A DNA stretch of 64,000 nucleotides from Thermoanaerobaculia bacterium (GTDB lineage Bacteria; Acidobacteriota; Thermoanaerobaculia; Multivoradales; Multivoraceae), in contig JAJEBV010000026.1 of assembly GCA_022822365.1 (NCBI GenBank), positions 1 through 64,000 of the forward strand, given 5' to 3'. The notes below the pieces were generated by a model that worked only from the letters and a program-made list of their open reading frames with translations, did not search any database and had not been told where the DNA came from. This document shows positions 30,554 to 39,441 of the stretch, piece by piece. A program made the translations under genes and the position numbers. The stretch's first letter is position 1. Each line of letters begins with the position of its first letter.

Positions 30554-31761
30554 TGCCCGCGGTATCGCGGCGGCGGTCGGGGGTCGCCGAGCCGCGTAGT
30601 GGCCGCGGGCTGTTCCTGGCGTTCTTCGTCGGCGGGGGCTTTCTCATCCTGTTGATGAAGTCGTTGACGGCGAGCGCGCTGTTCGCCGTGGTGCTGCCCG
30701 TGGTCCTGATGGGGAGCTACGCCCTGCTGTTGGTCGACTGGCCTGACCTGCGTCCGAGGTACGACCTCGCGGGCGACAACTTCTACTACCTGGGTTTTCT
30801 CTACACCCTGATCTCGCTGGCCATCTCGTTGTACCAGTTCAACACCGATGGAGCGACGAGTGCGATCATCACGAACTTCGGTCTGGCGCTGACCAGCACG
30901 ATCCTCGGACTGGCCGGACGCATCCTCCTGAACCAGCCGCAGGACGGGGACGAGGCGGAAGCGAGGGCGCGCGAGGACCTGGCTCGGGCGAACCGCCGCC
31001 TCCGGGCCGAGATGGAGTACTCGATCGACGAGTTCCAGCAGTTCCGCGGGGAAGCCAGACGGGTGTTCGAGCAGCTCGATCGGGGTGTGGCCGCCGCGGG
31101 CGCCGCGCTGGAACGGCAACTCGAACACCTGGAGGGCGGCGCCGCCCGGTTCGGGGCGCTCCGGCAGCGCGTCGGCGAGGTCGACCAAGCCGCGGTCGAG
31201 GCGCTCCGCGACATCCAGGCGCAGCGGGAACGATTCGTCTCCGAGTCGCGGGATGTGAGCGACTCCCTTCAGCAACTGCTCGCGAACTTCCGCTCCGTCG
31301 ACTTCCGGCGGGAGTTCATCGAGGAACTGATCGAGCCGACGTCGGAGCAGTTCAGGGGACTGGCCCGCGAGTTCCTTTCCGTCGCGGAGGGGCTCCGTCG
31401 GCTGGAAGCCGGTCAGCTACGGGTCATGGAACAGAACCAGGGCGCCGTGGCCCGGCTGGCCGAGATCCTGGAAGAGAACCGCCGCTTCTCGCAGGCGAAC
31501 GCGCGGGCGGCGAACGGCTTTCGGAACGCCACGGAGGCGCTCGTGTCGCTGCGGGCGGACATCGACCGGTACAGCCAGGGAACGCGGACGGTGGCGGGCG
31601 AACTCGAGGCGGCGCGGCGGCAACTGCACGACGCGCCGGAGCGGATCGAGGCGATGAACCGGTCGTTGCTGCGAATGGCCGGAAGACTCGACGAAGTGGC
31701 GGAGGAGAGCGACCGGAGACGCGCCGTCGAGCGACGACAGCAGGGCTGGAGTCCCTGGTGA
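30553..31761 (+). CDS. MotA/ExbB/ZorA-like membrane protein with long coiled-coil tail
   Basis: The 402-residue protein has about four membrane segments in the first 125 residues (GLFLAFFVGGGFLILLM, LFAVVLPVVLMGSYALLL, YYLGFLYTLISLAISLY, NFGLALTSTILGLAGRILL). The last two resemble the pore-lining pair of MotA/TolQ/ExbB/ZorA stators, including the G-L-A-L-T-S-T pattern. A coiled coil of about 270 residues follows (for example REDLARANRRLRAEM), like the cytoplasmic tail of ZorA. The resemblance is from pattern only. The true start is the ATG at 30553, not the long upstream open frame. Confidence 0.72.
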   Translation: MPAVSRRRSGVAEPRSGRGLFLAFFVGGGFLILLMKSLTASALFAVVLPVVLMGSYALLLVDWPDLRPRYDLAGDNFYYLGFLYTLISLAISLYQFNTDGATSAIITNFGLALTSTILGLAGRILLNQPQDGDEAEARAREDLARANRRLRAEMEYSIDEFQQFRGEARRVFEQLDRGVAAAGAALERQLEHLEGGAARFGALRQRVGEVDQAAVEALRDIQAQRERFVSESRDVSDSLQQLLANFRSVDFRREFIEELIEPTSEQFRGLAREFLSVAEGLRRLEAGQLRVMEQNQGAVARLAEILEENRRFSQANARAANGFRNATEALVSLRADIDRYSQGTRTVAGELEAARRQLHDAPERIEAMNRSLLRMAGRLDEVAEESDRRRAVERRQQGWSPW

Positions 31762-32525
31762 CCGACCGCGGGCGTACGTTCCCGCGCGGCCTCGTCCTCG
31801 GTCTGACGATGGCCGAGATCGCGATCCTGATCATCTTCGTGCTGCTGCTCGCGCTGGCCGCGCTGCTGGCGCGCGAGGCGGACAGGCGAGAGGACGCCGA
31901 ACGGAAACTGGCCGACTACGAACAGATCGAGACCTTGCTCGAGGACGAGGCTCTTCCCAGGGACCCCGAGGCGCGCAGGGCGGTCTTGCGGGAGCGGGTG
32001 GACGAGCACCGGGATGCCGACAACTGGCGTGAACTCGTGCGCGAGATGGAGGCGGCCGATGTGGAACCGGCTGTGCTTGTCGAGCAGCTCAGTCAGGCCC
32101 GGGAACGGATCGAAAGGCTGGAGGCCCAGGCGGCGGCCCGGGGACGCGGTGGGCTTGATCACCCGAGCTGCTGGTACGACCGCGACGGCACCGTCGCCTA
32201 CCTCTTCGATGTGGCGCTGGCGCCGGACGGCTTCGTCGTTGCGATCGCTCGAGCTCCGGAGCACGAGGCCGAGCGGCAGCTGCTGCCAGTGGAGTCGGTC
32301 CGGACGAGTCGCCTGCTCACGGAATCCCAGTTTCTGCGCCAGACCCGATCCGTCTTCGAGTGGAGCGTCGGGAGGAAGTGCCGCTTTTTCGTCCGGGCGT
32401 TCGACCTCATCGCCGCCGATCAGAAGGATCTCTACAAGCGCCGGATGCGGGTGCTCGAATCGCGCTTCTACAAGAACGCGAACCCGACCGGCGGCCTGCC
32501 GGCGGGTCTTCGCTCCGCCCGGTGA
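31758..32525 (+). CDS. MotB/ExbD/ZorB-like single-pass protein with unknown C-terminal domain
   Basis: The 255-residue product starts at GTG (GTGA overlap with the previous stop). A single membrane helix near the N-terminus, LTMAEIAILIIFVLLLALA, resembles the MotB/ExbD helix, with Glu where those have the proton-carrying Asp. A coiled coil (about 40-125) leads to a compact C-terminal domain starting HPSCWYDRDG and containing GRKCRFFVRAFD and FYKNANP. No OmpA/peptidoglycan-binding domain is seen. The last gene of the four-gene operon, it ends one base before the opposing thermonuclease stop. Confidence 0.72.
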   Translation: MTDRGRTFPRGLVLGLTMAEIAILIIFVLLLALAALLAREADRREDAERKLADYEQIETLLEDEALPRDPEARRAVLRERVDEHRDADNWRELVREMEAADVEPAVLVEQLSQARERIERLEAQAAARGRGGLDHPSCWYDRDGTVAYLFDVALAPDGFVVAIARAPEHEAERQLLPVESVRTSRLLTESQFLRQTRSVFEWSVGRKCRFFVRAFDLIAADQKDLYKRRMRVLESRFYKNANPTGGLPAGLRSAR

Positions 32526-33017
32526 TCAGTCCGGTGGGTTCGCTCCGCCGACGGCGGCGCCCCACAGGCCTCTCCGGTTGTCCCGGGCCTCTCGCTCGAA
32601 CTGCCGGAACGCTTCCATGTGCCGGAAGGGGAACCGCGTGTAGGCGTGGCCGTAGCCACGGCGGATGATCTCCGCGTTCACGAACGTCCCGTCGTCCAGG
32701 TAGACGTACGCCAAGGTGCGGCCGTAGCGATCCTGCCGCTCCTGGTCGTACTCGAGCCGCACCCGCTTCCCCTCGAGCAGCCCCTTCGCGAAGGCGCTGG
32801 CCTCCTTGCCGAAGAACTCGACGGGCCGGTTCGGATGGACGGTCTCCGGCGTGTCGACGCCGATCAGGCGGACGCGGCCGACGCCTTCGACGATGATCGT
32901 GTCGCCATCGACGACGCGTTCCACGACTTGGCCCGGCGCCGCGGTGGCGGCCAGGACGCCGAAGAGGAACGCGATTCCGCAGCGGACGGCGAATTGAGAT
33001 TGGAGCAGGGGACGCAC
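32526..33017 (-). CDS. exported thermonuclease (SNase-like)
   Basis: The 163-residue protein has a signal (IAFLFGVLAATAAPGQ) and a staphylococcal nuclease-like fold: VVDGDTIIV, RLIGVDTPE (catalytic Arg, Asp and Glu) and DRYGRTLAYVYL (second catalytic Arg). It cleaves DNA or RNA with calcium, probably in the periplasm or outside. The start is GTG at 33015-33017. It converges on the membrane operon with no intergenic bases, so it is not part of that operon. Confidence 0.9.
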   Translation of the reverse strand: MRPLLQSQFAVRCGIAFLFGVLAATAAPGQVVERVVDGDTIIVEGVGRVRLIGVDTPETVHPNRPVEFFGKEASAFAKGLLEGKRVRLEYDQERQDRYGRTLAYVYLDDGTFVNAEIIRRGYGHAYTRFPFRHMEAFRQFEREARDNRRGLWGAAVGGANPPD

Positions 33018-33073
33018 TTCGCGAGGGCGCGACGGCGGCGTCCCTGCAGGACATCTCCGCCGGCGAACCCGAA

Positions 33074-33089
33074 GTCAAGAGAACTTGAC
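33074..33089. promoter_or_regulatory. inverted repeat in thermonuclease upstream region
   Basis: GTCAAG-agaa-CTTGAC is a perfect 6-bp inverted repeat with a 4-bp spacer, 57 bases upstream of the thermonuclease start. Each arm contains a TTGAC, a -35-like sequence in either direction, so it could be an operator. The remainder of 33018-33281 shows nothing else that I can identify. Confidence 0.35.
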
Positions 33090-33281
33090 GGTGTGGACCG
33101 CTGCATTCTGGCGGTGTCCAGGTTTCTTGTCCAGGCCGCGCCGCGCACGGATGCCGGTTCCCGCTGCGGGTTTCCGTCCATGTCAAAAGGGGGATTCGTG
33201 CGGCCTGGCCTGCCCGCGACGGCGAGGCCGTGACGCTCGGAGCCCCCGGACCGATCTAGAATCACCTCTCGGGAGTCAACC

Positions 33282-33887
33282 ATGAGCGTCACGGAAAGCG
33301 AACATCGCCCGGCCACGCCGGAGGAGATCTGGGAGATCCTTCGGCAGGTCGCCAGGCGCCAGAAGGAAGGCGAGCAGGTCGCGCGCCAGCAGAACGAGGA
33401 ACTTCGGGCGCAGATGCGCGAAACGGACCGCCGGCTGAAGGAGGCGAGAGACCTGTTCACGAGCCAGTGGGGCCGCTTGATGGAGTCTCTCGTCGAAGGG
33501 GACCTGGTCAAGCTGCTTCAGGAGCGCGGAGTGGAGGTGGAAGCGGTGGCCTCCCGGATCCGGTTGTCCCGGGATCCAAAGCTGCGCGAGGTGGACCTGT
33601 TCGCCGTCAACGGAGAAGAGGCGGTCGCCGTGGAGGTCAAGACGACGCTGAAGCCGGAGCACGTCACGGACTTCGTTGAGTTGCTCGACGAGCTTCCGCG
33701 TCTGTTCGGGCTCTACGGCGCCCGGCGGTTGTACGGGGCGGTCGCCTACCTGAAGGCGGACGAGGGGACGATCCGCCACGCGACGCGGAAGGGACTGTTC
33801 GTGATTCGCGCCACCGGGAGCAGCGCCAGCATCGTGAACGAGCCAGGTTTCGAGCCGCGCCTCTTCTGGAGTGCCGCCCCTACCTGA
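33282..33887 (+). CDS. coiled-coil PD-(D/E)XK nuclease-like protein, paralogue
   Basis: The 201-residue protein repeats the design of the gene at 20886: an N-terminal charged coiled coil (about 15-60, EELRAQMRETDRRLKEA), then FTSQWGRLMESLVEGDLVKLL, the nuclease core REVDLFAVNG with VAVEVKTTLKPEHV, and GLFVIRATGSSASIVN near the end. D followed by E-x-K marks the PD-(D/E)XK site. GGGAG before the ATG supports the start. It stands alone, without a methylase or an antitoxin that I can see. Confidence 0.82.
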   Translation: MSVTESEHRPATPEEIWEILRQVARRQKEGEQVARQQNEELRAQMRETDRRLKEARDLFTSQWGRLMESLVEGDLVKLLQERGVEVEAVASRIRLSRDPKLREVDLFAVNGEEAVAVEVKTTLKPEHVTDFVELLDELPRLFGLYGARRLYGAVAYLKADEGTIRHATRKGLFVIRATGSSASIVNEPGFEPRLFWSAAPT

Positions 33888-34040
33888 CGCGGAGCGGCCG
33901 TACCGTCAGGCCGGTTTCGCGTGAACAGGTGGTGGTGCGTGTGCGCCCTGTCGCGAGAGCCGGGGTCGGAGCCTGCGAGCGTACTCCGTTCACCGATGAG
34001 GTGACCCGACTTCGCTACCAAAGCAGTGGCGCACCTTCCC

Positions 34041-34063
34041 CGGGCAGACACGAGGGCTGCCCG
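34041..34063 (+). other. 7-bp hairpin upstream of the ABC importer
   Basis: CGGGCAG (34041-34047) pairs with CTGCCCG (34057-34063) around a 9-base loop, about 60 bases before the substrate-binding protein gene. There is no T run. It may be a leader structure or the end of the preceding transcript. The rest of 33888-34123 shows no gene. Confidence 0.3.
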
Positions 34064-34123
34064 CAAGGGGCACTTGGAAGCTGCGCCGTCCAGGAAGTTA
34101 GCACGCTACGGTAGGTTCCCTCC

Positions 34124-35692
34124 ATGCGGCGTGGAGTTGTAGCGGCGGCGTGCCTGTGCAGTGCCTGCCTGCTGCCGCTGCCGGTCGTCGCCCGCGACGA
34201 CGCGCACGTCGTCGTCGCCTTCGCCGCCGAGCCGACCCAGATCGACCCCACGCGGACTTCGGCCGGCGTCGACCAGTACTTCATGGCGCTGTTCTACGAA
34301 CAGTTGCTGGCGGCGGGGCCGGACCTCAGGCAGCGGAACTGGCTGGCCGAGTCCTGGCGGCTGTTCGAGCGCGACGGGGTCTGGCTGATCGGCGTCGAGT
34401 TGCGGCGCGGCGTCCGCTTCCACAACGGCGACGAACTGACGGCGCACGACCTTCGGTACTGCTATCTCCGTCAGCGGGATCCGGGCCTGTCGCGGCAGGC
34501 CGGGCGCTGGCGGCACGTCGCCGACGTGCGTGTGCTCGGCGACTACGAGCTGGAGATCGTCTTCAAGGGGCAGCCGGACTCGGCGCTGTTGCCGCTCAAC
34601 CTGGACCTCTGGGCCATCCCGCGGCGGTACTACGAGGAGGTAGGGAACGAGGGCGTGCAGGCGCATCCGATCGGCACCGGGCCCTGGAAGTTCGTGTCGC
34701 GCAGCGTGCGCGAGGAGATCGTCGTCGAGCGCTTCGACGACTACTGGGACCCCGATGCGTTGCCGGGGATCCGCCGGCTGACGATCAAGATCATCCCGGA
34801 GGACACGACCCGGGTCGCCGCGTTCAAGACCGGCGCGGTCGACTGGATCGACGCGGTGCCTCCCGCCCAGGTCGCCGACTTCGAGCGCACTCCCGGCGTG
34901 AAGGTCGCGTCGCTGCCGACGAGCAACAACCTGTTCCTCGCGTTGAACGCTCTCGATTCGCGAAGTCCGCTGGGAGACGTCCGGGTGCGGCGGGCGGTGG
35001 CGCACGCGATCGACTTCGACGCGATCATCCGGTACATCCTCCACGGGCAGGGCATCCGGACGGTCCAGGTGACGCCGGGGGCGCCGGGGCACGACCCCGC
35101 GCTCGAGCCCTACGCCTTCGACCCGGACCGCTCACGCGAACTGCTGCGGCAGGCCGGCTTCGCCCGCGGCATCAACGTGAACTGCTACAACCTGACGACG
35201 CCGCGCGAGCCGTATCTCAAGGAAGTGGGCGAGGCGATGTTCGCCTACCTGACCGCCGCGGGCATCCGCTGCCGGATCGTCCAGCTCGAGTACGGCGCCT
35301 GGATCAACCTCGGCCGCCGGGACGCCCGCCCCGAGATGGACGGGATAGCGAGCTGGATGTGGGGCCACGGCGCTCTCGGCGATCCGACCGATCCCTGGGG
35401 CGGCCACCTCCATTCCTATGGCGACGGATGGGGCTGGTACTCGTACCACGACGACCCGGAACTGGACGAGATGGTCGAGACGCTCCGCGTGACGGTCGAC
35501 CCGGAGGCGAAGGAGGCGCTGATTCGGGAGCTCGCCCGGCTCAAGCACGAGCGGGTGGCTGGCGGCGTACCGACCTACCGGCCACTCGTGACCCTGGCGT
35601 GGCGTGACCGGCTGCGCTTCGTGCCCTGGCCCCAAGCCAATTGGCGCATGATGCGGGACATCGGCCTGGCGGCCGACTCGCCGTCTCGCTGA
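34124..35692 (+). CDS. ABC importer substrate-binding protein, family 5 (peptide/nickel/opine type)
   Basis: The 522-residue product has a signal peptide (CLCSACLLPLPVVA) and the SBP_bac_5 pattern: PTQIDPTRTS at the N-terminus, RRGVRFHNGDELTAHDL, HPIGTGPWKFV, and RVRRAVAHAIDFDAII. These bind di- or oligopeptides, nickel chelates or sugars in the periplasm and deliver them to DppBC-type permeases, which follow directly. The ligand cannot be told. The N-terminal Cys residues do not form a clear lipobox. Confidence 0.9.
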   Translation: MRRGVVAAACLCSACLLPLPVVARDDAHVVVAFAAEPTQIDPTRTSAGVDQYFMALFYEQLLAAGPDLRQRNWLAESWRLFERDGVWLIGVELRRGVRFHNGDELTAHDLRYCYLRQRDPGLSRQAGRWRHVADVRVLGDYELEIVFKGQPDSALLPLNLDLWAIPRRYYEEVGNEGVQAHPIGTGPWKFVSRSVREEIVVERFDDYWDPDALPGIRRLTIKIIPEDTTRVAAFKTGAVDWIDAVPPAQVADFERTPGVKVASLPTSNNLFLALNALDSRSPLGDVRVRRAVAHAIDFDAIIRYILHGQGIRTVQVTPGAPGHDPALEPYAFDPDRSRELLRQAGFARGINVNCYNLTTPREPYLKEVGEAMFAYLTAAGIRCRIVQLEYGAWINLGRRDARPEMDGIASWMWGHGALGDPTDPWGGHLHSYGDGWGWYSYHDDPELDEMVETLRVTVDPEAKEALIRELARLKHERVAGGVPTYRPLVTLAWRDRLRFVPWPQANWRMMRDIGLAADSPSR

Positions 35693-35705
35693 GCGCGGCG
35701 GAGCG

Positions 35706-36623
35706 ATGCGCGCCTACCTGATCCGCCGTCTCTGGCAGGGCGCGGTGGCGGTCCTCGGCGCGCTGCTGATCGTCTTCGTGGCGCAGCGCCTGGCCGGCGA
35801 CCCGGTCGCCCTGCTGCTGCCGATGGACGCTTCGGAGGAGGACTTCGCGGCGATGCGCGAGGCCCTGGGCCTCGATCGGCCCCTGCCGGTCCAGTTCGTC
35901 GTCTTCCTGCGCGACGCGTTCAGCGGCGACTTCGGCGAATCCTACCAGTGGCAGGCGCCGGCGATGCCGCTGCTGCTCGAGCGGTTGCCGGCGACGCTCG
36001 AGCTGGCGTTGGCCGGGCTCGTCTTCGCGCTTCTCCTGGCCGTGCCCTTGGGTGTCTTCTCGGCGGTCTACCGAGGCCGCTGGGTCGACCGTCTGGCAAA
36101 GGTGCTGGCCCTGCTCGGTCAGGCGATGCCGGGCTTCTGGGTCGGCCTGCTGCTCATCCTGTACCTGGCGGTCCGGCTTCAGTGGCTGCCGGCCTTCGGC
36201 CGCGAGGGTCCGCTTCACCTCGTCCTGCCGGCGATCGCCCTCGGCTGGTACCCGGTGGCGGCGATGACACGCACCCTGCGCTCGTCGATGCTCGACATCC
36301 TGGACAGCGACTACATCCGCACCGGCCGGGTGATGGGTCTGCCGGAACGCACCGTGATCTGGCGCTATGCCCTCCGCAACGCCGCCGTGCCGCTGGCGAC
36401 GATGATCGGCGTCTACTTCGCGAACATGCTCGGCGGCGCCTTCGTCATCGAGGTCGTCTTCGCCTGGCCGGGCGTCGGGCGGGCAGTGGTCGACGCCGTC
36501 TTCGCGCGTGACTTTCCCGTGGTACAGGCCGGCGTCGTGCTGTCGGCGGTCATCTTCGTCGTCGTGAACCTCCTCGTCGACCTGAGCTACGGGCTGATCG
36601 ATCCGAGGATTCGCCATGGCTGA
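35706..36623 (+). CDS. ABC importer permease, DppB type
   Basis: The 305-residue permease begins MRAYLIRRLWQGAVAVLGA, with DRPLPVQFVVFLRDAFSGDFG next, and has six hydrophobic segments. The EAA-like coupling segment is DYIRTGRVMGLPERTVIW with a typical conserved Gly. It pairs with the DppC-type permease, whose start overlaps its end by eight bases. No ABC ATPase (DppD/DppF) is encoded in this operon or elsewhere in the window. Confidence 0.92.
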   Translation: MRAYLIRRLWQGAVAVLGALLIVFVAQRLAGDPVALLLPMDASEEDFAAMREALGLDRPLPVQFVVFLRDAFSGDFGESYQWQAPAMPLLLERLPATLELALAGLVFALLLAVPLGVFSAVYRGRWVDRLAKVLALLGQAMPGFWVGLLLILYLAVRLQWLPAFGREGPLHLVLPAIALGWYPVAAMTRTLRSSMLDILDSDYIRTGRVMGLPERTVIWRYALRNAAVPLATMIGVYFANMLGGAFVIEVVFAWPGVGRAVVDAVFARDFPVVQAGVVLSAVIFVVVNLLVDLSYGLIDPRIRHG

Positions 36624-37467
36624 GCGGCATGCCGCCATTCCCGAGCGGCGGATGCCCGTCGTCTCCTGCGCGGTGCTTGGCCTGGTCCTGCTGTGCGCCG
36701 TTGCGGGACCGTGGTTCGCGCCTCACGAGGCCTCCGAGATCGCGCTTGCCGAGTCGATGACGCCGCCGTTCTGGCGGTCCGGCGGAAGTTTCGACCATCC
36801 GCTGGGAACGGACATGCTGGGGCGCGACATCCTGAGCCGGATCATCGCCGGCGCCCGCGTCTCGGTGACGGTGGCGATCTACGCCATCGCCCTCTCCGGC
36901 GGCATTGGCGCCGCGCTGGGTATCTCGGCGGGCTACTTCGGCGGGATCGTCGACGCCGTCATCTCGCGGTTGATCGACATCCAGATGTCGATCCCGGCGA
37001 TCCCGCTCGCCATGCTGTTCGCGGCGGTGTTGCCGCCGGGCGAGGGCATGGTGATCACGATCATCGTCCTGACCTACTGGACCTGGTATGCGCGGATCGT
37101 CCGCGGCGAGGTGCTCAGCCTGCGCGAGCGGGACTTCATCACCGTGGCCAGGGTGTCGGGTGTCTCGAGTCCGATGATCCTGATCCGCCACCTGACCCCG
37201 AACGTCCTGAACACGCTGCTCGTGCTGGCGACGCTCCAGTTCGGCAGCGTGATCGTCTTCGAAGCGGGCTTGAGCTTCCTGGGGCTCGGCATTCAGCCGC
37301 CCCAGGTGTCGTGGGGCGGGATGCTCGCTGACGGCCGGAACTTCATCGAGGTCGCCTGGTGGCTGATCACGATGCCGGGGATTGCGATCATGGCTTCGTG
37401 TCTGGCGTCCAACCTGCTCGGCGACTGGCTGCGCGACACGTTCGATCCGAAGAGGCGGATCACGTAG
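36616..37467 (+). CDS. ABC importer permease, DppC type
   Basis: The 283-residue permease shows HPLGTDMLGRDILSRIIAGA near the N-terminus, the DppC hallmark, then SVTVAIYAIALSGGIGAALG, and the coupling segment REREFI-like (LRERDFITVARVSGVSSPMI). It ends in LRDTFDPKRRIT, the usual family C-terminus. It forms the heterodimeric channel with the preceding permease. RsgA follows after 58 bases, with no ATPase gene in between. Confidence 0.92.
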   Translation: MAERHAAIPERRMPVVSCAVLGLVLLCAVAGPWFAPHEASEIALAESMTPPFWRSGGSFDHPLGTDMLGRDILSRIIAGARVSVTVAIYAIALSGGIGAALGISAGYFGGIVDAVISRLIDIQMSIPAIPLAMLFAAVLPPGEGMVITIIVLTYWTWYARIVRGEVLSLRERDFITVARVSGVSSPMILIRHLTPNVLNTLLVLATLQFGSVIVFEAGLSFLGLGIQPPQVSWGGMLADGRNFIEVAWWLITMPGIAIMASCLASNLLGDWLRDTFDPKRRIT

Positions 37468-37525
37468 TGGCGCTCCCTGGAGAGGCCGGCGTCCTGCCCG
37501 CATGCGGACCTCGGGAGCTCGATCC

Positions 37526-38617
37526 ATGAGCGAGGCGGTCCTCGACGCCTGGGGTTGGCGGCCTGACTTCGCCGATTCCTGCCGGCGCTTCGTCGAAGAA
37601 GCGTCGTCGCCGGGGCCGCTGGTTCCGGCGCGCGTCGTGTCGATAGCGCGCGGCGTCTACCAGGTCGTAGCCGCGGAGGGCGAGGTGTCGGCCCGGCTGC
37701 TGAAGCGCGCGCGCCGCGCCGTTCCCGGTGGCCCCGCGGTGGGGGACTGGGTCGTGGTGGAGATGTCGCCGGTTCCGGGCGTCGACCCGCGGATCGTCCA
37801 CGTGCTCGACCGGCGCAGCCGGCTCTCGCGCAAGGCGGCGGGCGCCCGCACGGAGGAGCAGGTCGTGGCCGCCAACGTCGACACGGTCTTCCTGGTGATG
37901 GGCATGGACGGCGACTTCAACGTTCGCCGCCTGGAGCGCTTCGTCGCGATGGTCACGGAGAGCGGCGCCGAACCGGTGGTCGTACTGACCAAGGCGGACC
38001 TCGCCGCCGATCCGGACGCGATGCGGGAGCGGGCCGCGGAAGCGTCGCCGGGAGCGACCGTCGTCGCGGTCAACGCGCTCGCGAAGCAGGGCCTGGAACC
38101 GCTCGCGCTTCAGCTTGCCCCGGGCCGGACCGTGGCCATGCTCGGCTCCTCGGGCGCGGGCAAGTCGACCCTGCTCAATGGCTTGAGCGGCGAGGAAGTG
38201 ATGCGCACCGCGCCGGTCCGGGACGGCGACGACCGCGGCCGCCACACGACAACGCACCGGCGCCTCGTCCAGTTGCCCGGCGGCGGGCTGCTGATCGACA
38301 ACCCGGGCATCCGGGAACTCCAGCTTTGGGCCGACGACGAGAGCAGCCTGGAGGAGACCTTCGACGACATCGAGGAAGTCGCTCGTGGATGCCGATTCCG
38401 GGACTGCGGCCATGGACAGGAGCCCGGCTGCGCCGTTCGGGCGGCGATCCGGGCCGGCTCGCTGGACCCGGCGCGGCTACGCAACTACCACGACCTCCGG
38501 GAAGAACAGCGCCGGCTCGAACAGCGCCGCGACGAAGCGTCCCGCCGTGCCGCGGAGCGAAAGCTGGGCGCGTTCTACAAGTCGGTCCAGCAGGCGAAGA
38601 AGAACCGGCGGCGGTAA
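37526..38617 (+). CDS. rsgA: ribosome small subunit-dependent GTPase RsgA
   Basis: The 363-residue protein is a circularly permuted GTPase: an OB-fold N-terminus, then NVDTVFLVM, the G4 motif TKAD ahead of the P-loop GSSGAGKST, and the switch IDNPGIREL. The C-terminal zinc site is CRFRDCGHGQEPGC, as expected. RsgA helps late 30S subunit maturation and releases on GTP hydrolysis. The ATG at 37526 follows GGGAG, so I excluded a longer upstream reading. Placement after an ABC importer is probably incidental. Confidence 0.95.
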   Translation: MSEAVLDAWGWRPDFADSCRRFVEEASSPGPLVPARVVSIARGVYQVVAAEGEVSARLLKRARRAVPGGPAVGDWVVVEMSPVPGVDPRIVHVLDRRSRLSRKAAGARTEEQVVAANVDTVFLVMGMDGDFNVRRLERFVAMVTESGAEPVVVLTKADLAADPDAMRERAAEASPGATVVAVNALAKQGLEPLALQLAPGRTVAMLGSSGAGKSTLLNGLSGEEVMRTAPVRDGDDRGRHTTTHRRLVQLPGGGLLIDNPGIRELQLWADDESSLEETFDDIEEVARGCRFRDCGHGQEPGCAVRAAIRAGSLDPARLRNYHDLREEQRRLEQRRDEASRRAAERKLGAFYKSVQQAKKNRRR

Positions 38618-38624
38618 GGCCGGG

Positions 38625-39362
38625 TCACCAGGACGCGAAGCGCCGGCGGACGAAGGGGGCGGTAAGTGCCGAGAGCGACTCCCGCTGCGCTCCGGCGGCA
38701 TCGAAGTTGTCCGGGGAGAGCCATCGTTCGTAGCGGGCGTTGAGCTGTTCCCAATCCCGGTCGACGATCGCGAACCAGGCCGTGTCGCGGTTCCGTCCCC
38801 GGAAGATCGTGGCCTGCCGGAAAACGCCTTCGAAAGTGAACCCGAGGCGTTCGGCTGCGGCAATGGAGGGCGCGTTCAGAGCGTCACACTTCCATTCGTA
38901 GCGTCTGTAGCCAAGTGCGAAGGCGTTTCGCATCATCAGGACCATCGCCTCGGTGGCGGCCGTGGTCCGTTGGAGACGCGGCGGGTAGCAGATGTTCCCG
39001 ACTTCGATCGAACCGACAGCGGGTGCAATCCGCAGATACGACGCAACGCCGGCTGCTCGTCCGTCTGCTTCGTCCACGATGGCGAGGAAGAACGGGTCCT
39101 CGCTTGCTGCCGCGGTTTCGGCCCATGATCGGAGTTCGGTGGGTGAGCCGAACGGACCGTAGTTGAGGTAAGTCCAGATCCGGCCTTCAGCGTCGGCCGC
39201 GGTGGCTTCGTACAGGTCTCCGGTGTGGCGAGCGGGATCAAGGGGCTCAACGCGACAATGGCGTCCAACCAGCGGACCTCGGGAGGGAGGCGGCGGGGCG
39301 GTCCACCCGTCGAGCGCGCGTCCGACTGGTTGGCCGAGAGAGTTCAGGGTCGACTGGCTCAT
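38625..39362 (-). CDS. GNAT family N-acetyltransferase, RimJ/RimL type
   Basis: The 245-residue protein matches the RimJ/L-like branch: GRHCRVEPLDPARHTGDLY, WTYLNYGPFGS, FFLAIVDEADGRAAGVASY, then the acetyl-CoA region EVGNICYPPRLQRTTAATEA and the C-terminal YEWKCDALNAPSIAAAERLG. Such enzymes acetylate protein N-termini or small amines. I start at the ATG at 39360-39362, since the reading upstream of it lacks similarity. It is convergent with rsgA. Confidence 0.88.
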   Translation of the reverse strand: MSQSTLNSLGQPVGRALDGWTAPPPPSRGPLVGRHCRVEPLDPARHTGDLYEATAADAEGRIWTYLNYGPFGSPTELRSWAETAAASEDPFFLAIVDEADGRAAGVASYLRIAPAVGSIEVGNICYPPRLQRTTAATEAMVLMMRNAFALGYRRYEWKCDALNAPSIAAAERLGFTFEGVFRQATIFRGRNRDTAWFAIVDRDWEQLNARYERWLSPDNFDAAGAQRESLSALTAPFVRRRFASW

Positions 39363-39441
39363 CGGAGCATCGGGTCGGCGCCATCTGCGCCGGTAGGCGA
39401 GCCTAGACGAGATGGCGCCCGGTCTCCGTATACTCCCAAGC

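Noticed and set aside
28342..32525. Calling the membrane operon Zorya
   Set aside because: ZorA/ZorB resemblance is limited to membrane segments; no ZorB peptidoglycan domain and no ZorC, ZorD or ZorE is present.
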